A stretch of DNA of 64,000 bases from Sinonovacula constricta. Taxonomy: Eukaryota > Mollusca > Bivalvia > Cardiida > Solecurtidae. The position numbers and the translations under genes were made by a program. This document shows, piece by piece, positions 25,301-34,940 of this stretch. Position 1 is the first letter of the stretch, and every line of letters starts with the position of its first letter. The notes beneath the pieces were generated by a model. The model did no database searches and had not been told where the DNA came from. It worked only from the letters and a program-made list of their open reading frames with translations. Location: positions 9,419,519-9,483,518 of the forward strand of contig CM017569.1 of the NCBI GenBank assembly GCA_007844125.1, read 5' to 3'.

Positions 25301-28300
25301 CCAGATCTGAGGAAGCCATAGCATACACATATTTAACTGATACATACATACGTTATATATGCTACGTACAAACAACATATGCAAATAATAGCATTACCTT
25401 AAAAAAACAACACACAAACAAAAAAACATTTTTTTTCTTCAAAAACAACATATTGTAGGAGTAATATAATTTTGATTATTCCATCGAACGAATTAATAAA
25501 ACCTTTAAGCTCAAGGTGGTACATACTATTTTACTGTCTTAGAGCATTTTACACTTTTTTTTAAAACTTTATCAATCTGCTTTTCTGTGTTCTTGGTTGC
25601 ACTTTAACATCCCCCTGCCCAACAAACTTTTCATTATAAGATGATATACTATGACAGCATGTTGTGAAAGCTTAGCACTACATTCATGCAGACCATCCTG
25701 ACCACTGGCTGGCCATTCCTTGGACAACCTTAGTGCTAGCAAGAAAGTCATACCACAAGTTTCCCCCGATTCCACTCTAGCCTCCTACTCAGGCATTTAT
25801 AAGGCTTAAGCAAAAAGTGTAGATCTAGAGCAAGAGTCTACGCTTCATACTGCTTGGTCTTTATAAATATTTTTAAGAAATGCATACAGTATATAAGGAA
25901 AAAACTAAGGTTTTAGCAAGGGTTTTTAACAAAAGTTAGCAAAATATAGGTAAATGCTTAGGAAGGTTCAGGTCCAGGTTTGAACTTGTAGCTCGCCGTA
26001 CCTGGAGCAGACATTGTACCTATTGTAATACTTGCCTTAGGTTTATTTTTTGTCTCTTCAATCTTGCTAGTTTTACAAATACAAATTTTGCATTATGATT
26101 GTATAAATAATGAGTACACCTACCAATCTACCTGAAGGAACAGCAGCTGTCTGGACCAAAACCACCTGCTTGATATTATCAATCTGAAATATAACATATA
26201 CAGAATGCAAATACTTTTACCGGTAACTCATATTGTTAGCACTTTAGTTGAGTTAGTAATTGGGCAATCTTTGCCTTGACTTATTACCATCATTTCACTG
26301 ATGGCCTGAGCAACTATAATCAACAACTGTTTGGTAATTGCCCAACAGTAATTACTGATAGTGAAAGTTTATTATTTCATTTATACTTTCAAGTGCCAGT
26401 TCAGAAATTGAGTTTTCTCATGTCATAATGCCAATGCTTGTAAAGCTATCTCTAGGTTTAGTCAAAAGTTATGAACAAGTTACTTAACGTTATGTGTACA
26501 CTATACTATTTCATTTTAAAATACCATGTATAGGTAAGACAACTTACATGCATGACAACAACAATATTGCAGATTATACAGAATCATATGTTTTTAATAA
26601 AGTTTATAGCTAAATATCAAAGGACAACAGTTCTAACAAATGTTGTGCCAAGGAGAGATTGCTTTTATCTTATCCTCTATTGCATGTTACTAGTTGACAA
26701 ACATATAAGAAGGTCATTTGTAAATTTACAAAAAGTAGTTAAAACTATAGATTACTAAAATTATAGAAGATTGAGTATAAGTTGAGAGTTGATCAGTTTT
26801 GTGAACTGCTAGTCAATCAATAGCAAATTTTGATCTCTCCCCTCCCCTCCCCTCCCATCCATATATATATGTGACACACACACATGCACGCACACACACA
26901 CACAAACACATATATTGGGGCTTTAAGCTTTAGAGGAGAAATAAAGGATTTTTGCAGAAGCTCAACTTGCATCTGGTTCCCTGATATTATTGGGGATAAA
27001 ATGATATGACACTCATTAGAATTGACAATTGACTCCATCAGACAACTTCAGTGAGCACCAGCAATACAGAGTTCAGTTGAAAATTTCCCAGTACATTGAA
27101 ACAAACACTCTCAATAATTTCCCTTTTCTAGAGCTCTGACATTATAACTTCTGTCCTATTGATCATCAATAAAAAACAACAACAAAAACTAGCCTTACCT
27201 TGGCATAATTTTCCAAAGGCTGCTTCAGACACTCTAGATCTCCTACCAATTTGTCAATAGTGTCTGTGACAACTATGACTGCATCATATCCTTCTTCTTT
27301 AACTTTAAGGCTAGGAATCAGCTGGGGAACACTGTATGAAATAAATAAATAAATACCAACTCTATATAATGTCAAACACGTACCTTAAAGAAGTCCAGAA
27401 ATAAAACACTTTCAACCTGACTGCTGTTTTACAGGCAACCATTTTTGGTTAATAGTTGGATGATGCAGCTTTCATCCACACTTGAATAATTTCACAAAAT
27501 TTCACTGAGTAAAATGTCAAGGGTTGAACTGAAATATTGTTTGTGCTCCAAGTCAAGTTGCAGAAAATGCACTGTAATGATTTTTGTGCACAACCTGGCA
27601 GTCAATGTTGAAGGTGTTGTGGCAGATAAGCCAAACAGTCCTACAAGCTTGAGGAATGTTGAAGGTGTTGTGGCAGATAAGCCAAACAGTCCTACAAGCT
27701 TCAGGATTTTTGAAGGTGTTGTGACAGATAAGCCAAACAATCTTACAAGCTTAAGGGTTTAATGAGTATGTATATTCATAAGTTCCAAATAATCTCCAGT
27801 TTAAAAGGTTAAGATTGTTTATTCTGGCCTTAATTTTTTAGGGTCATTTTTGACTCCATATTTAGATCAAAGGCTGAAACAGCCACAGTGGAGGTGCACA
27901 TTAGCGTCACAACTTGTATCTTCTCAGCCCCTCACCTAGTGGGTTTGAGTCCAGTTTGGAGCGAGAACTTTCATATGGGGAATTTTTCCAGCTAACCTAC
28001 TGGCTGAGGTACACCAATGGATCTATCCAGACGTAAGTCTGACATCTTCCTTCACCAATAATTAGCTGGATGCCAAAAATATGACCATCATTGCATTGGT
28101 ACATGTAACAAATAAAACAAAAACTTTTTTCAAGTCAACAACAAATCTGTACTTTTTTGTGGCTGCCATTCTGAGTTACATACATAACTTGTTGCTGCAA
28201 TTTCCCATTATTTATATATGTCTATGCATGATGTCATTAAAATATAATAAAAGCACCCATTCAAAAAGATTCAAGCAACACAGTCTCTTCTTTGAACACC

Positions 28301-30139
28301 ATTCAAGAAAAATGTAAATATAACACACAATCAAAAAATATTCATGCAAGGCGTCCCATTTTTTCTAACTGATTACTTAGTTGGTTCTAACTTAAAATAT
28401 AACTATTCCTCTGTTCCCTCATGTGAGCAAGATTATGGCATGTGTCAAATTTGTGAAAAAAAGGGCTTAGGGGAGAGCCTGAGAACATTTTTACACTCCT
28501 CCGTTGTGTGAGTCTATGGTGTACGCATCTTAAGCACCTTCTGATAATTGCAGATTCAGCTTGTCATTAGTCTGTTTTCTAGGGTGAAATTGCTGAATTG
28601 TATTTTAAATGTTGCATCCCGGACTTTGTTTTCTAGAGAGAACTCACTGAACTGGTTTTAAAATGGTGCATCCCAGATCTTATTATATTTTGATTTTTTT
28701 CATGAATGTCACAAAATCGTGGCTTTAGCAGAATGCTGCTCCTAACGTAACTCAGATAACTGCATAGTTTTCAAGGGTTTAAGAAATGTAACTCTTGCAA
28801 TCTTTATAAATCCAATTCACCATAGAGTTGTCCTACTTACTTTTTTAAAATTGATGTTCAACAGAAAAAATTACAAATCACTTGGATTTATTAGGTTAAC
28901 ACATAACTTTTGTTGATTTTTTTCTTGAATCCCAAAAAGGGATATAAGTTTACATGTATATTATTTCAAGTACACATTCTACTTTTAGGCTTCTATCAAC
29001 AGAAAGGTGGCTGAGGTGCCTTGCCGTTTTATGTCCTGCTAAGTCTGCTTGTGGAAGAGGCAAAGATGGTGCCACTGACATGCCAGCTCGTTTCCGAGTC
29101 TGGGCTGGGGAGACAATGCTGGCCAGAGTATGTGAAATAGGAGGAGCAGCTGTTGTCCGCTTGGTCCAAGTAAGATGACAGAGAAGTCACCGTTGAGGAG
29201 TTCCTCCGTACAGTGGACAATACATACATGCTTGTGTCAAGATGCCCAAAATGTACTCAGCACACAGTCTAAACCTAAATGCAACATTTTGAATTTATAT
29301 TTAATACCAAGTAATTTATGCTTATTTATTATAAACTTACATAACTGTTTCGTACCGTTCTTTAATATTTGTTGCTACTTATTACTTCTTTAAATTATTA
29401 ATAAACATATTATTCAAATGTATATGGAAAAATACCTTAAAAATAGAAAAAAAAATAACAAAAATAACAAGAAAGACAGAATATATACCTAAAATCGTCT
29501 ATGCCTTTGGTTTTGTTTGTTTAATCCCAAACAATACTGTGTAAATAACATTCTCTTCATGAGCATATATCAAACTATTTACCAGAACAAAAATTGAACC
29601 AACACAAATCTAATAGAAGTTTTAATTAATAAAAAGGGTGTTACAAAAAGCAACCTATTTCTCACTTTAACAGGCCTTTTAATTCAACCCCCTAGCCAAC
29701 ACAATGTAAGCCACCAGTTACTAGTGTATCATACACACAATGACATACTTATATCATGACACAGCATTAACTATACTGTACAAACAATACCATGCAAAGA
29801 CAAAATACAATTAAGCTAACATTTAACTAGGTGTCGAATAGTCCTGTGGTTGAATTATCGCCAGGGGTTGAATTGTCACACCTTTTACAGATAGGGGTCG
29901 AATAGTCGTGGTGTCGAATAGTCGCTGAGCCACCGACAGCTAGCGTGGATGGGGGTGGTAATAAAGGAGCAAACAGTCTGTACATATTGACCGGTATACA
30001 GGAGGCTTATAGTAGCGCAGTGAATGGTGTTAACATGCGGCAATAAAAAGCACAGTTTGCACATAATACAACTTGGCTTCAAATATTGTTACGACAAAAT
30101 TTGTAACTGAATATAAATATGGTACCTGGGAGCCGCCAT
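13313..30139 (-). CDS. M17 family (leucyl) aminopeptidase, 16 exons, 514 aa
   Basis: Metallo-exopeptidase that removes N-terminal amino acids from peptides; the family is normally cytosolic and hexameric. Exons in transcript order: 30139-30126, 27331-27199, 26183-26124, 25306-25224, 24784-24676, 23947-23823, 21666-21567, 20961-20886, 19785-19700, 19080-18976, 16675-16600, 15953-15835, 15369-15286, 15034-14927, 14122-13991, 13447-13313. All introns are GT-AG and all phases join. The product starts MAAPSVPQLIPSLKV and ends GHFVLPRL. Seen: RDIGGSDPERM, VPRHQGR, VGKGITYDTGGADIK, MHRDKCGAA and NTDAEGR. By alignment to E. coli PepA the metal ligands are K262, D267, D285, D345 and E347, and the catalytic pair is K274 and R349; none is missing. 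Later come TLTGHAIRAMG, DNGPARK and EYEDVLQCNN. Length fits the family. Spacing around ITYDTGG suggests the branch of nematode protein W07G4.4 rather than classical LAP3; that placement is from memory. Short exon 1 holds only four codons plus two bases. Confidence 0.95.
14155..14360. repeat. Direct duplicate of 12121-12326, inside intron 14
   Basis: This is the second copy of the 206-bp sequence, in the same orientation, within the intron between exons 14 and 15 of the aminopeptidase gene. It is preceded by a short (TA)n run at 14130-14151, which may mark the insertion side. Confidence 0.9.
15124..15156 (-). pseudogene. Partial copy of the exon 14 5' end (pseudo-exon) in the aminopeptidase gene
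   Basis: Exon 14 begins after CTATAG with ATTATCATGGAC and reaches GCCAGGAAGATG (IIMDNGPARKM). In the preceding intron, 122 bp upstream in transcript order, is a second CTATAG acceptor followed by ATGATCATAGGC and the same GCCAGGAAGATG (reading MIIGVEEARKM). The invariant DNG of the family is lost, and no good GT donor follows in a useful frame. It therefore looks like a decayed duplicate of the exon start rather than a working alternative exon. Its acceptor could still compete for splicing. Confidence 0.6.
17670..18260. repeat. Interspersed repeat, copy 1 (related to 40745-41645), in intron 10
   Basis: Shared blocks in the same order include TCACCCACTTA-ATCATTAT, CTCCCAATCAAG, CATCTGGTAGTC, TATTCAGCATATATG, GTGAAACTGGTAGCA, GTGTAACTACAATTTGA, ATAAATTTGATG and TTTATTTTGTATTTCTCATT. 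Similarity is moderate with indels. No coding frame resembling a transposase was found, so it may be a non-autonomous element. A nearby palindromic patch (TATCGATACAATTATCGGTA at 17300) might be part of a terminus. Confidence 0.7.
19245..19345 (-). mobile_element. SINE family B, fragment of the body
   Basis: On the minus strand the sequence GGAGGTCTTCCAGCTGACCT and the following bases match the body of the SINE at 38685-38830 (GGAAGGTCTTCCCGCTGACT). The tRNA-like head is not recognisable here. The fragment lies in intron 9 of the aminopeptidase gene. Confidence 0.5.
22593..23642. mobile_element. PIF/Harbinger-type DNA transposon remnant with TAA target duplication
   Basis: The ends are AGGGGTGGTCACAT (22593) and ATGTGACCAGGCCT (to 23642), inverted repeats matching at 12 of 14 positions. 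They are flanked on both sides by TAA (22590-22592 and 23643-23645), the 3-bp target duplication expected of PIF/Harbinger elements. Between the ends, subterminal regions are packed with TACGGTTA-, CTACTACG- and GTTAACTA-like words. The middle (22916-23200, minus) encodes a short Harbinger-protein fragment. At 1,050 bp with no DDE catalytic core it is non-autonomous. It lies in intron 6 of the aminopeptidase gene. Confidence 0.85.
22916..23200 (-). pseudogene. N-terminal fragment of a HARBI1-like transposase
   Basis: The frame contains LILKFLMHENVELASLARD, then QERRENRKPRRWWTRDWLVR. An RRWW.R.W..RR block following an ERR-rich helix is the familiar start of HARBI1-like nucleases. The frame then runs into unrelated sequence, with no DDE triad. 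It is an internally deleted copy enclosed by the terminal repeats at 22593 and 23642. Two plus-strand frames over the same bases are shadows. Confidence 0.6.
24005..24226 (-). mobile_element. tRNA-derived SINE, family A, near full-length copy
   Basis: Read on the minus strand it starts GGCCACAATAGCTCAGGTGG (box A TAGCTCAGGTGG), reaches GTGGGTTCAAACC (box B), and then follows the same body as the copy at 9601-9805 to GTGCCCCTGTGCTATAATG. The head looks like a tRNA but is not a tRNA gene: the arms do not fold and the body continues for 150 bp. It lies in intron 5 of the aminopeptidase gene. Confidence 0.85.
26836..26915. repeat. Compound microsatellite in intron 2 of the aminopeptidase gene
   Basis: CTCCCCTCCCCTCCCCTCCC is followed by (AT)n, then a stretch of CACACACACATGCACGCACA type. 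It is simple sequence. Confidence 0.9.
27604..27761. repeat. 51-bp minisatellite, three copies
   Basis: The unit GTTGAAGGTGTTGTGGCAGA with TAAGCCAAACAGTCCTACAA and GCTTGAGGAAT occurs three times in tandem; the first two copies are nearly identical and the third is diverged. As 51 is divisible by 3, both strands read as 17-residue repeats (VEGVVADKPNSPTSLRN on plus, VGLFGLSATTPST on minus). It sits deep in intron 1 of the aminopeptidase gene with no splice signals around it, so I regard it as non-coding. Confidence 0.9.
27895..28035 (+). mobile_element. SINE family B copy
   Basis: The segment AACTTGTATCTTCTCAGCCC, CTCACCTAGTGGGTTTGAGT and the following GGGGAATTTTTCCAGCTAAC align block by block with the copy at 38685-38830, including the box B-like GGGTTTGAGTCC. 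The copy is diverged and sits in intron 1 of the aminopeptidase gene. Confidence 0.6.
28036..29827. other. Intron 1 interior of the aminopeptidase gene, nothing clearly recognised
   Basis: AT-rich intron sequence with one GC-richer island (about 28,980-29,230) that stays open in frames on both strands. None of its translations resembled a known family to me. No splice acceptor and donor pair that would fit the phase of the gene was found there. Confidence 0.4.
29828..29925. repeat. Short irregular repeat of GTCGAATAGTC
   Basis: The words GTGTCGAATAGTC, GGTTGAATTATC, GGTTGAATTGTC, GGTCGAATAGTC and GTGTCGAATAGTC follow each other at irregular spacing between 29831 and 29925. It is a small degenerate minisatellite near the 5' end of intron 1 of the aminopeptidase gene. 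Confidence 0.65.
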
Positions 30140-30192
30140 GTTGTCTTGTGACTGAGTCACATGATGGTCACGTGTCAAGGCGGTAGTGACGT
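30140..30192 (-). promoter_or_regulatory. Probable 5' UTR/promoter of the aminopeptidase gene with E-boxes
   Basis: Just upstream of the start codon (context AACATGGCGG, A at -3 and G at +4) lie TGAGTCA (30153-30159, AP-1-like), TCACATGA (30157-30164), GTCACGTG (30167-30174) and TGACGT (30187-30192, CRE-like). The two E-boxes have the flanks preferred by MiT/TFE factors in other animals. The transcription start is unknown, so these may lie in the promoter or the leader. The sites are seen; their function is inferred. Confidence 0.4.
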
Positions 30193-30705
30193 ATTCAAGG
30201 ATCAAGCCAATCATCAAGTCAGTGTGGATTTGACTATCAGCAGAGGTGTTCGCTTCTGATGTCGATATTTTTGTTTTGTTTCTTTGATTGGCCTTTAAAT
30301 ATTTAAATTTTAGGTATATCAACAACAACAGAAAACGACAAACAAAGAAAAACAAACAATACAACAAACAACAACTAAATTAAAAATGAATAAAACCACC
30401 TGCAACTTTATATTATTCTCTAAGTGCTTTCATTTGACAAACCTCTTTCTTGCTAATGTTATTGTACATCAAAATATATAGCACGGCAACATTGAACTTG
30501 CCCTCATTACTTCGACAATGTATTCATCTAGCCTTGGAGATTTTTAGCCTTGTATAAATAAACAAAGGCACGGACATCGTGGTCATAGACGGGTTCTTTG
30601 ACCAGTTGGTAAACAGTTAGCCATTTATGGAAACACGCGAGTATGCATGAGTGCAGGTTTAATGTCCCCAAATTAAATGGTAGAAGAAAATACATTTCAA
30701 TATAT

Positions 30706-32290
30706 TTACCAACTGTTTACAAATTTTAACTGAGAGTCTCTAATCGTGTGCGATCTTGTGATGGTCGCATTTTGGGACACTATAGGCGGCTCCGTAAATA
30801 TTATCGCCAATCTGTCTGATGTGCGTAGTGTGTCCATGTGTTTTCGGATAATCGAGCATTTGGCAAAGCTTTGGAATAAGTCAATACCAATGGCACTCTG
30901 TTTGTTTCTTCTTCTCTGAATGCTACAGCGGCGTATGGCGGTCTTTCCTATCAACCTTCTGTAGCTGCCATTCAACGTTCCGATATATCCTTGTGATCGA
31001 AGCTGTTTCATAATGCATGACCGGTGCTGCTGTTACCTAGCTTTTTGCCAACATATTAATTAGTTTCACCCACACCCGTACGGCATATTATTTTAATAGA
31101 ATTTGGATGAGACGATTTGCTGTGCATGTGCTGATGCTAGTCAGTTGGTTTTGTGTACAGGTCCGTAAGTATCTCTCAAAATAGCTTACGTCATAGCAGC
31201 CGGATGGTCATAAGATCTACTGAACAGGCGTGCTTTCAATAGAAGCGAACGCTAGCCGGTAACGATGTTTGCCGTTAAAGGTGTTATTGTACGATTCGTT
31301 TTCTTCGCTCACTACATTCGGAATACGTTAGCGTATAGTAGCGAACGTTATCTGCTAACGGTTCGTTCAGAAGACACTGTTAGATACTGTTCGCTAACGT
31401 TAGCGAACGCTCGCTTCTACTGTACGCACGCCAGTTCTCTTTCCCATACACCTACACGTGTCTGATAACGCGCAGTTCATACCAAGGTGTGAGCCTATCG
31501 CAGTCTCCTCCCGTTGCTCATAGTGGTTACCGTCTAACGAGAATGTGTTGTTTTCGAGGACTCAGTTCATCATAGTAAGAACGTCATCTGTACGACTATC
31601 TGCGCTGATTCTCCTGTCAAGAGCTTTCTATGCTGCTGCACGCGCGTCTTCCCTGTGTACGCTTTGGACTGAGAGACTTCACATCAAACAAACAAGGATC
31701 GCTCTTTCTGGCAGATAAGCGTTTACAGTTTTGAGTTTACGTAAAAAGTCAGTCGTATCCTCAATGTACGGCGGAAGCGGTATGGCGTGATCGCGTAGTT
31801 CTACAAATCTGCCACTTTCAGTGGGACGGTTTCTCCCATTAACGATGGTTCTTAGTGGTATGTTTGGCTTGTGAAGTTTTAGGTTTCCTTGTAAGTTGCC
31901 GGAACTACTTCCGATCTTGGTTAAGAAGCCTTTATATCATTAGTAATGGAATCACCCTTGCAAAGTTTGTCCGATATTTTTTATACCTTATTCTCAATTG
32001 ACTTAGTGTTATCGTCAGGTACGTGGGCGTAGGTGTCATTATCCTCTTGGTCTCCTGTCAGTTTTTGGACATAATCTTCTTTGTCGAGAACAACAATACC
32101 GGAACCCATGTCTGACAGGTGAATAACAATATCATCATCTCCAAGTTTCATGGTATTTTCTTCCTCTGCTGTGAGATTTTACTTGAATAACCCTTTCAGT
32201 CCCGATATTATATAATATTTTACTGCATTATATAGGCATCGAGCCATTTATCTCTACATAGATTTGGTGTCTACGACGACTGCTTCTTTC
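30706..32290 (-). pseudogene. Broken Penelope-like retroelement (reverse transcriptase)
   Basis: Reading on the minus strand from 32290: a lead-in with HLSDMGSGIVVLDKEDYVQ, then LKLHKPNIPLRTIVNGRNRP and PPYIEDTTDFLRKLKT (31,930-31,720). Next come LENNTFSLDGNHYEQ and TAIGSHLGMNCA (about 31,560-31,470). The C-terminal linker has KHMDTLRTSDRLAIIFTEPP (31,011-30,706). This order matches Penelope-like reverse transcriptases. The YxDD-type catalytic region and any GIY-YIG endonuclease are missing, and frameshifts and stops break the frame. A 216-bp inverted-repeat element lies inside it. Its downstream end is about 570 bp upstream of the start codon of the aminopeptidase gene. Confidence 0.75.
31222..31437. 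mobile_element. 216-bp element with long terminal inverted repeats (MITE-like)
   Basis: The left arm GAACAGGCGTGCTTTCAATA continues AGAAGCGAACG. The right arm, reverse complemented, reads GAACTGGCGTGCGTACAGTA then GAAGCGAGCG. The arms are thus about 31 bp with roughly 5 mismatches. The interior repeats GCGAACGTTA- and GCTAACG-like words. No clear target duplication is visible. It lies just downstream, in the element's own reading direction, of the GMNCA motif of the Penelope-like reverse transcriptase, consistent with insertion into it. No coding capacity. Confidence 0.65.
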
Positions 32291-33820
32291 ACTTGTCATA
32301 TTCAGACTGCCTTTCATACATTCTTTCTCATTGAAAAAGCATTCCTTTATGCTCATTCTTCTTTCCTTCAATTTCATATCTGTAATGAGCTTGCCTTTGT
32401 TGACATTACGGCTGTTGGGTGCAAACTTTAATCAGCGGTTGATCAGATAGATCAAACAGATGTTTGTATGCTTCTTTTTTACCGGCTGTAACATTTAAAA
32501 TAGGCCTTAAGAGCATTTGCATTTTTTTTGTGCAAGAAAACAACATTATCGTAATAAGCATGCTCACTTGTAATTATGACTTAGTTACATTCAGTTTATA
32601 TACATATCATATCAATACAAAATGATAAAGCCGGCAAAAATAAGTATATACGAATCTGCACTTGATCAATATAATTTATTTCTAGAATGAAGAGGAAATA
32701 GCAAAACGGTGCTTACACCTTCATTGTAAATTTTACCCCACAACGGCTTGTCATTTAATTAATTTTATTAGGATTACCACTTGTATTTTTTCTTGGTTTA
32801 CATTTGACTTTGGTAATTCAAGTCTATCTACATATGAACAGGATGCTACAAGCATTTAATAACATATGGATAACTTTGTCCTGTGCCTTTTCAAAATTTA
32901 ATATATGTTGCAATACTCATCATGGAACCTTGTCATATTTTTTTTATTGCGATGTGCTCAATATATAGTTTAAGTGACCTTGGTATAGATAATAGTGATA
33001 ATACAACAAAACAATGGCTAGGTCAACAAAACAACATATTGTCGGAAAAACTAGTCAGCATTTGTTACATAATTTACCTAACGACATCAACCCATTTAGA
33101 AAGGACATTTAAGCATGTGTTTACCTTTATTAAATACATCACCAAACTGTCTCATCTGATGAGTCACAACTTAATGTAGAAAAATGCTGTTTACTTTTGA
33201 CGTGAGCCTTACAATAACTGTACGTTTATGAAACCTTCTAATAAGGATAAAACCAACACAACAAAGATAATAAAACTCTTTATTCTATATCCATTTCTTT
33301 TTACCAGTCATTGCAGTCAATTTGTACCACGTGATCATTATGTACATAGGTGTATGGTCAGTATGCGTAACATAAAATTTGTTGAAATGAGACCATTTTG
33401 TGTGATAACGTTCTCGTGCCAATGTAACATCGCATGATATTGTCTACCAAGTGACCAGCAATCGACCAATCAAAACGTGCGGAATCAACAGGGTGTGTGA
33501 GAGTACTAGATAATCAATTAAATGGATTCCTGAATCCAACACCTTTAAGCTATTACCGTTTATATTATATGCTTTTATTTGTTTTGTTGTTTGTGTTAAC
33601 AACATACCCCTTTGTTAGTATGCAATTGTAATGATAAATATAGTTATGTATATTATTACTGTTTGTTCTGTGAAATAAGACATTAATGTTAACAATTATT
33701 TTCATGTTGAACAAAGACATGGATCGTGAAACACGATACTCATTCAGAACACTGATTTCTATCAATGGGTAAATAAGAAAAGGTCCTATTTATATATATT
33801 TAAATTTTATCTACACGTAG
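32291..33820. other. Intergenic AT-rich DNA, no gene recognised
   Basis: Only short frames without recognisable products are present. Confidence 0.5.
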
Positions 33821-33985
33821 ATAAAGGCAAACAAGGTAAACGTAAATGTGAAAAACAAATAAACACAGAGACGAGACATAACATACATAAAGAAAAACCA
33901 TCAGTTACCGCCTTGGAACGGTCAGTCGGCAAAAGGGCCAAGTCAAGTGGCTTGTTGAATATATATTCGTACCACTTGAAACAGA
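33821..33985 (-). repeat. Repeat shared with 58195-58345 (and partly 56900-56960), likely retroelement tail
   Basis: ATAAAGGCAAACAAGGTAAA, ACACAGAGAC-AGACATAACA, CCTTGGAACGGTCA and GGCAAAAGGGCC occur in the same order in both full copies. On the minus strand both read a short conserved tail: polar LPTDRSKAV (here) followed by hydrophobic MLCLVSVFICFSHLRLPCLP. The copy at 58.2 kb lies downstream of a reverse transcriptase remnant, so this is probably the 3' end of that retroelement family. Confidence 0.6.
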
Positions 33986-34331
33986 CGACCATACATGTAA
34001 AATAATTTCTTCTAATAATTGAGTACCGACTGGTATTACATGTAGATTATTAGCTTTTCATTAATAAATCATCAGCAATCTGTTTTAAATGTTTGTTACT
34101 AGAAAATCAAATCGTTCGCATCATCAATCAAGTAGAATGTTCAATCTCAGTCTTTCTTCCCCTCTTTAGCATAGGATTTTACGTGTTATCGATTTTTAAC
34201 TTATGACTATAAACGATCTGTCACAGACAATTTTAGTTTTAATATTGGTAACATTTCCATTAAAAGTCGACTGAAAACAAACCCTTCTGAAAACCCCTGT
34301 TTGTCATGCTTGGTGTTCTTAAACTTGTCTC

Positions 34332-34440
34332 GCGCGTGTTATCACAATATCACATTTTCTAAAACCTGTCCCGCGCGTGTTGTAACAATATCCCCCCGCG
34401 TGTTGTCACAATATCCCCGCGCGTGTTGTCACAATATCAC
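34332..34440. repeat. GC-rich minisatellite, unit CGCGTGTTGTCACAATATC
   Basis: Four copies of CGCGYGTTRTMACAATAT start near 34332, 34372, 34396 and 34418. The last three are 22-24 bp apart; the first is separated by an extra 16 bp. The CG-rich half stands out in otherwise AT-rich DNA. Confidence 0.8.
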
Positions 34441-34940
34441 ATTTTTACGATTATGACAACGGTTTATCCGTAGACTTTTCGAGCAATTTCCGTACCGAGT
34501 GACCATTTCTGCACTGCATCTGGTGAAATTAAGTATTGTTTCCGCTAAACGTATGGACAAGATAAAGTTAACAATGATTAAACTATTGAACAACCTTTGA
34601 CAAAGATTAAACAAAAGGACGCAAGGCACTGAAAAAGAGAAAATATAAAATGTAAAATTATAATGATTTGCAATATATATTCATTGAAATAAGTGAAATT
34701 AATTATTTTCCCCTTTTGCCATACTTAAAAAAGTTAGTATACTATTTATACAGGACATTTGTGTAAATAAATTTTTGTATGTGTGTATACGCTATCAGAG
34801 AAGCGACAATGACGGACTAAAGGGACACACATACGTTTGCATTAGAACTAACAACACCGAGTGATCCAGCAATTACTATTTAAAAATCAAAACGATGAAA
34901 TAAAAACAAAAAAAACAACCACATGGTGAGAAAGGGGTGT

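Noticed and set aside
26132..26183. Alternative donor for aminopeptidase exon 3 at 26131/26132 (TCAG|GTAGAT)
   Set aside because: It puts exon 4 out of frame with an early stop. The donor TTG|GTAGGT at 26123/26124 restores phase and gives the expected VPSGRL junction.
28980..29230. Possible exon in a GC-richer island within aminopeptidase intron 1
   Set aside because: Frames are open on both strands but unrecognisable, and no splice pair fits. The aminopeptidase phases already join without it.
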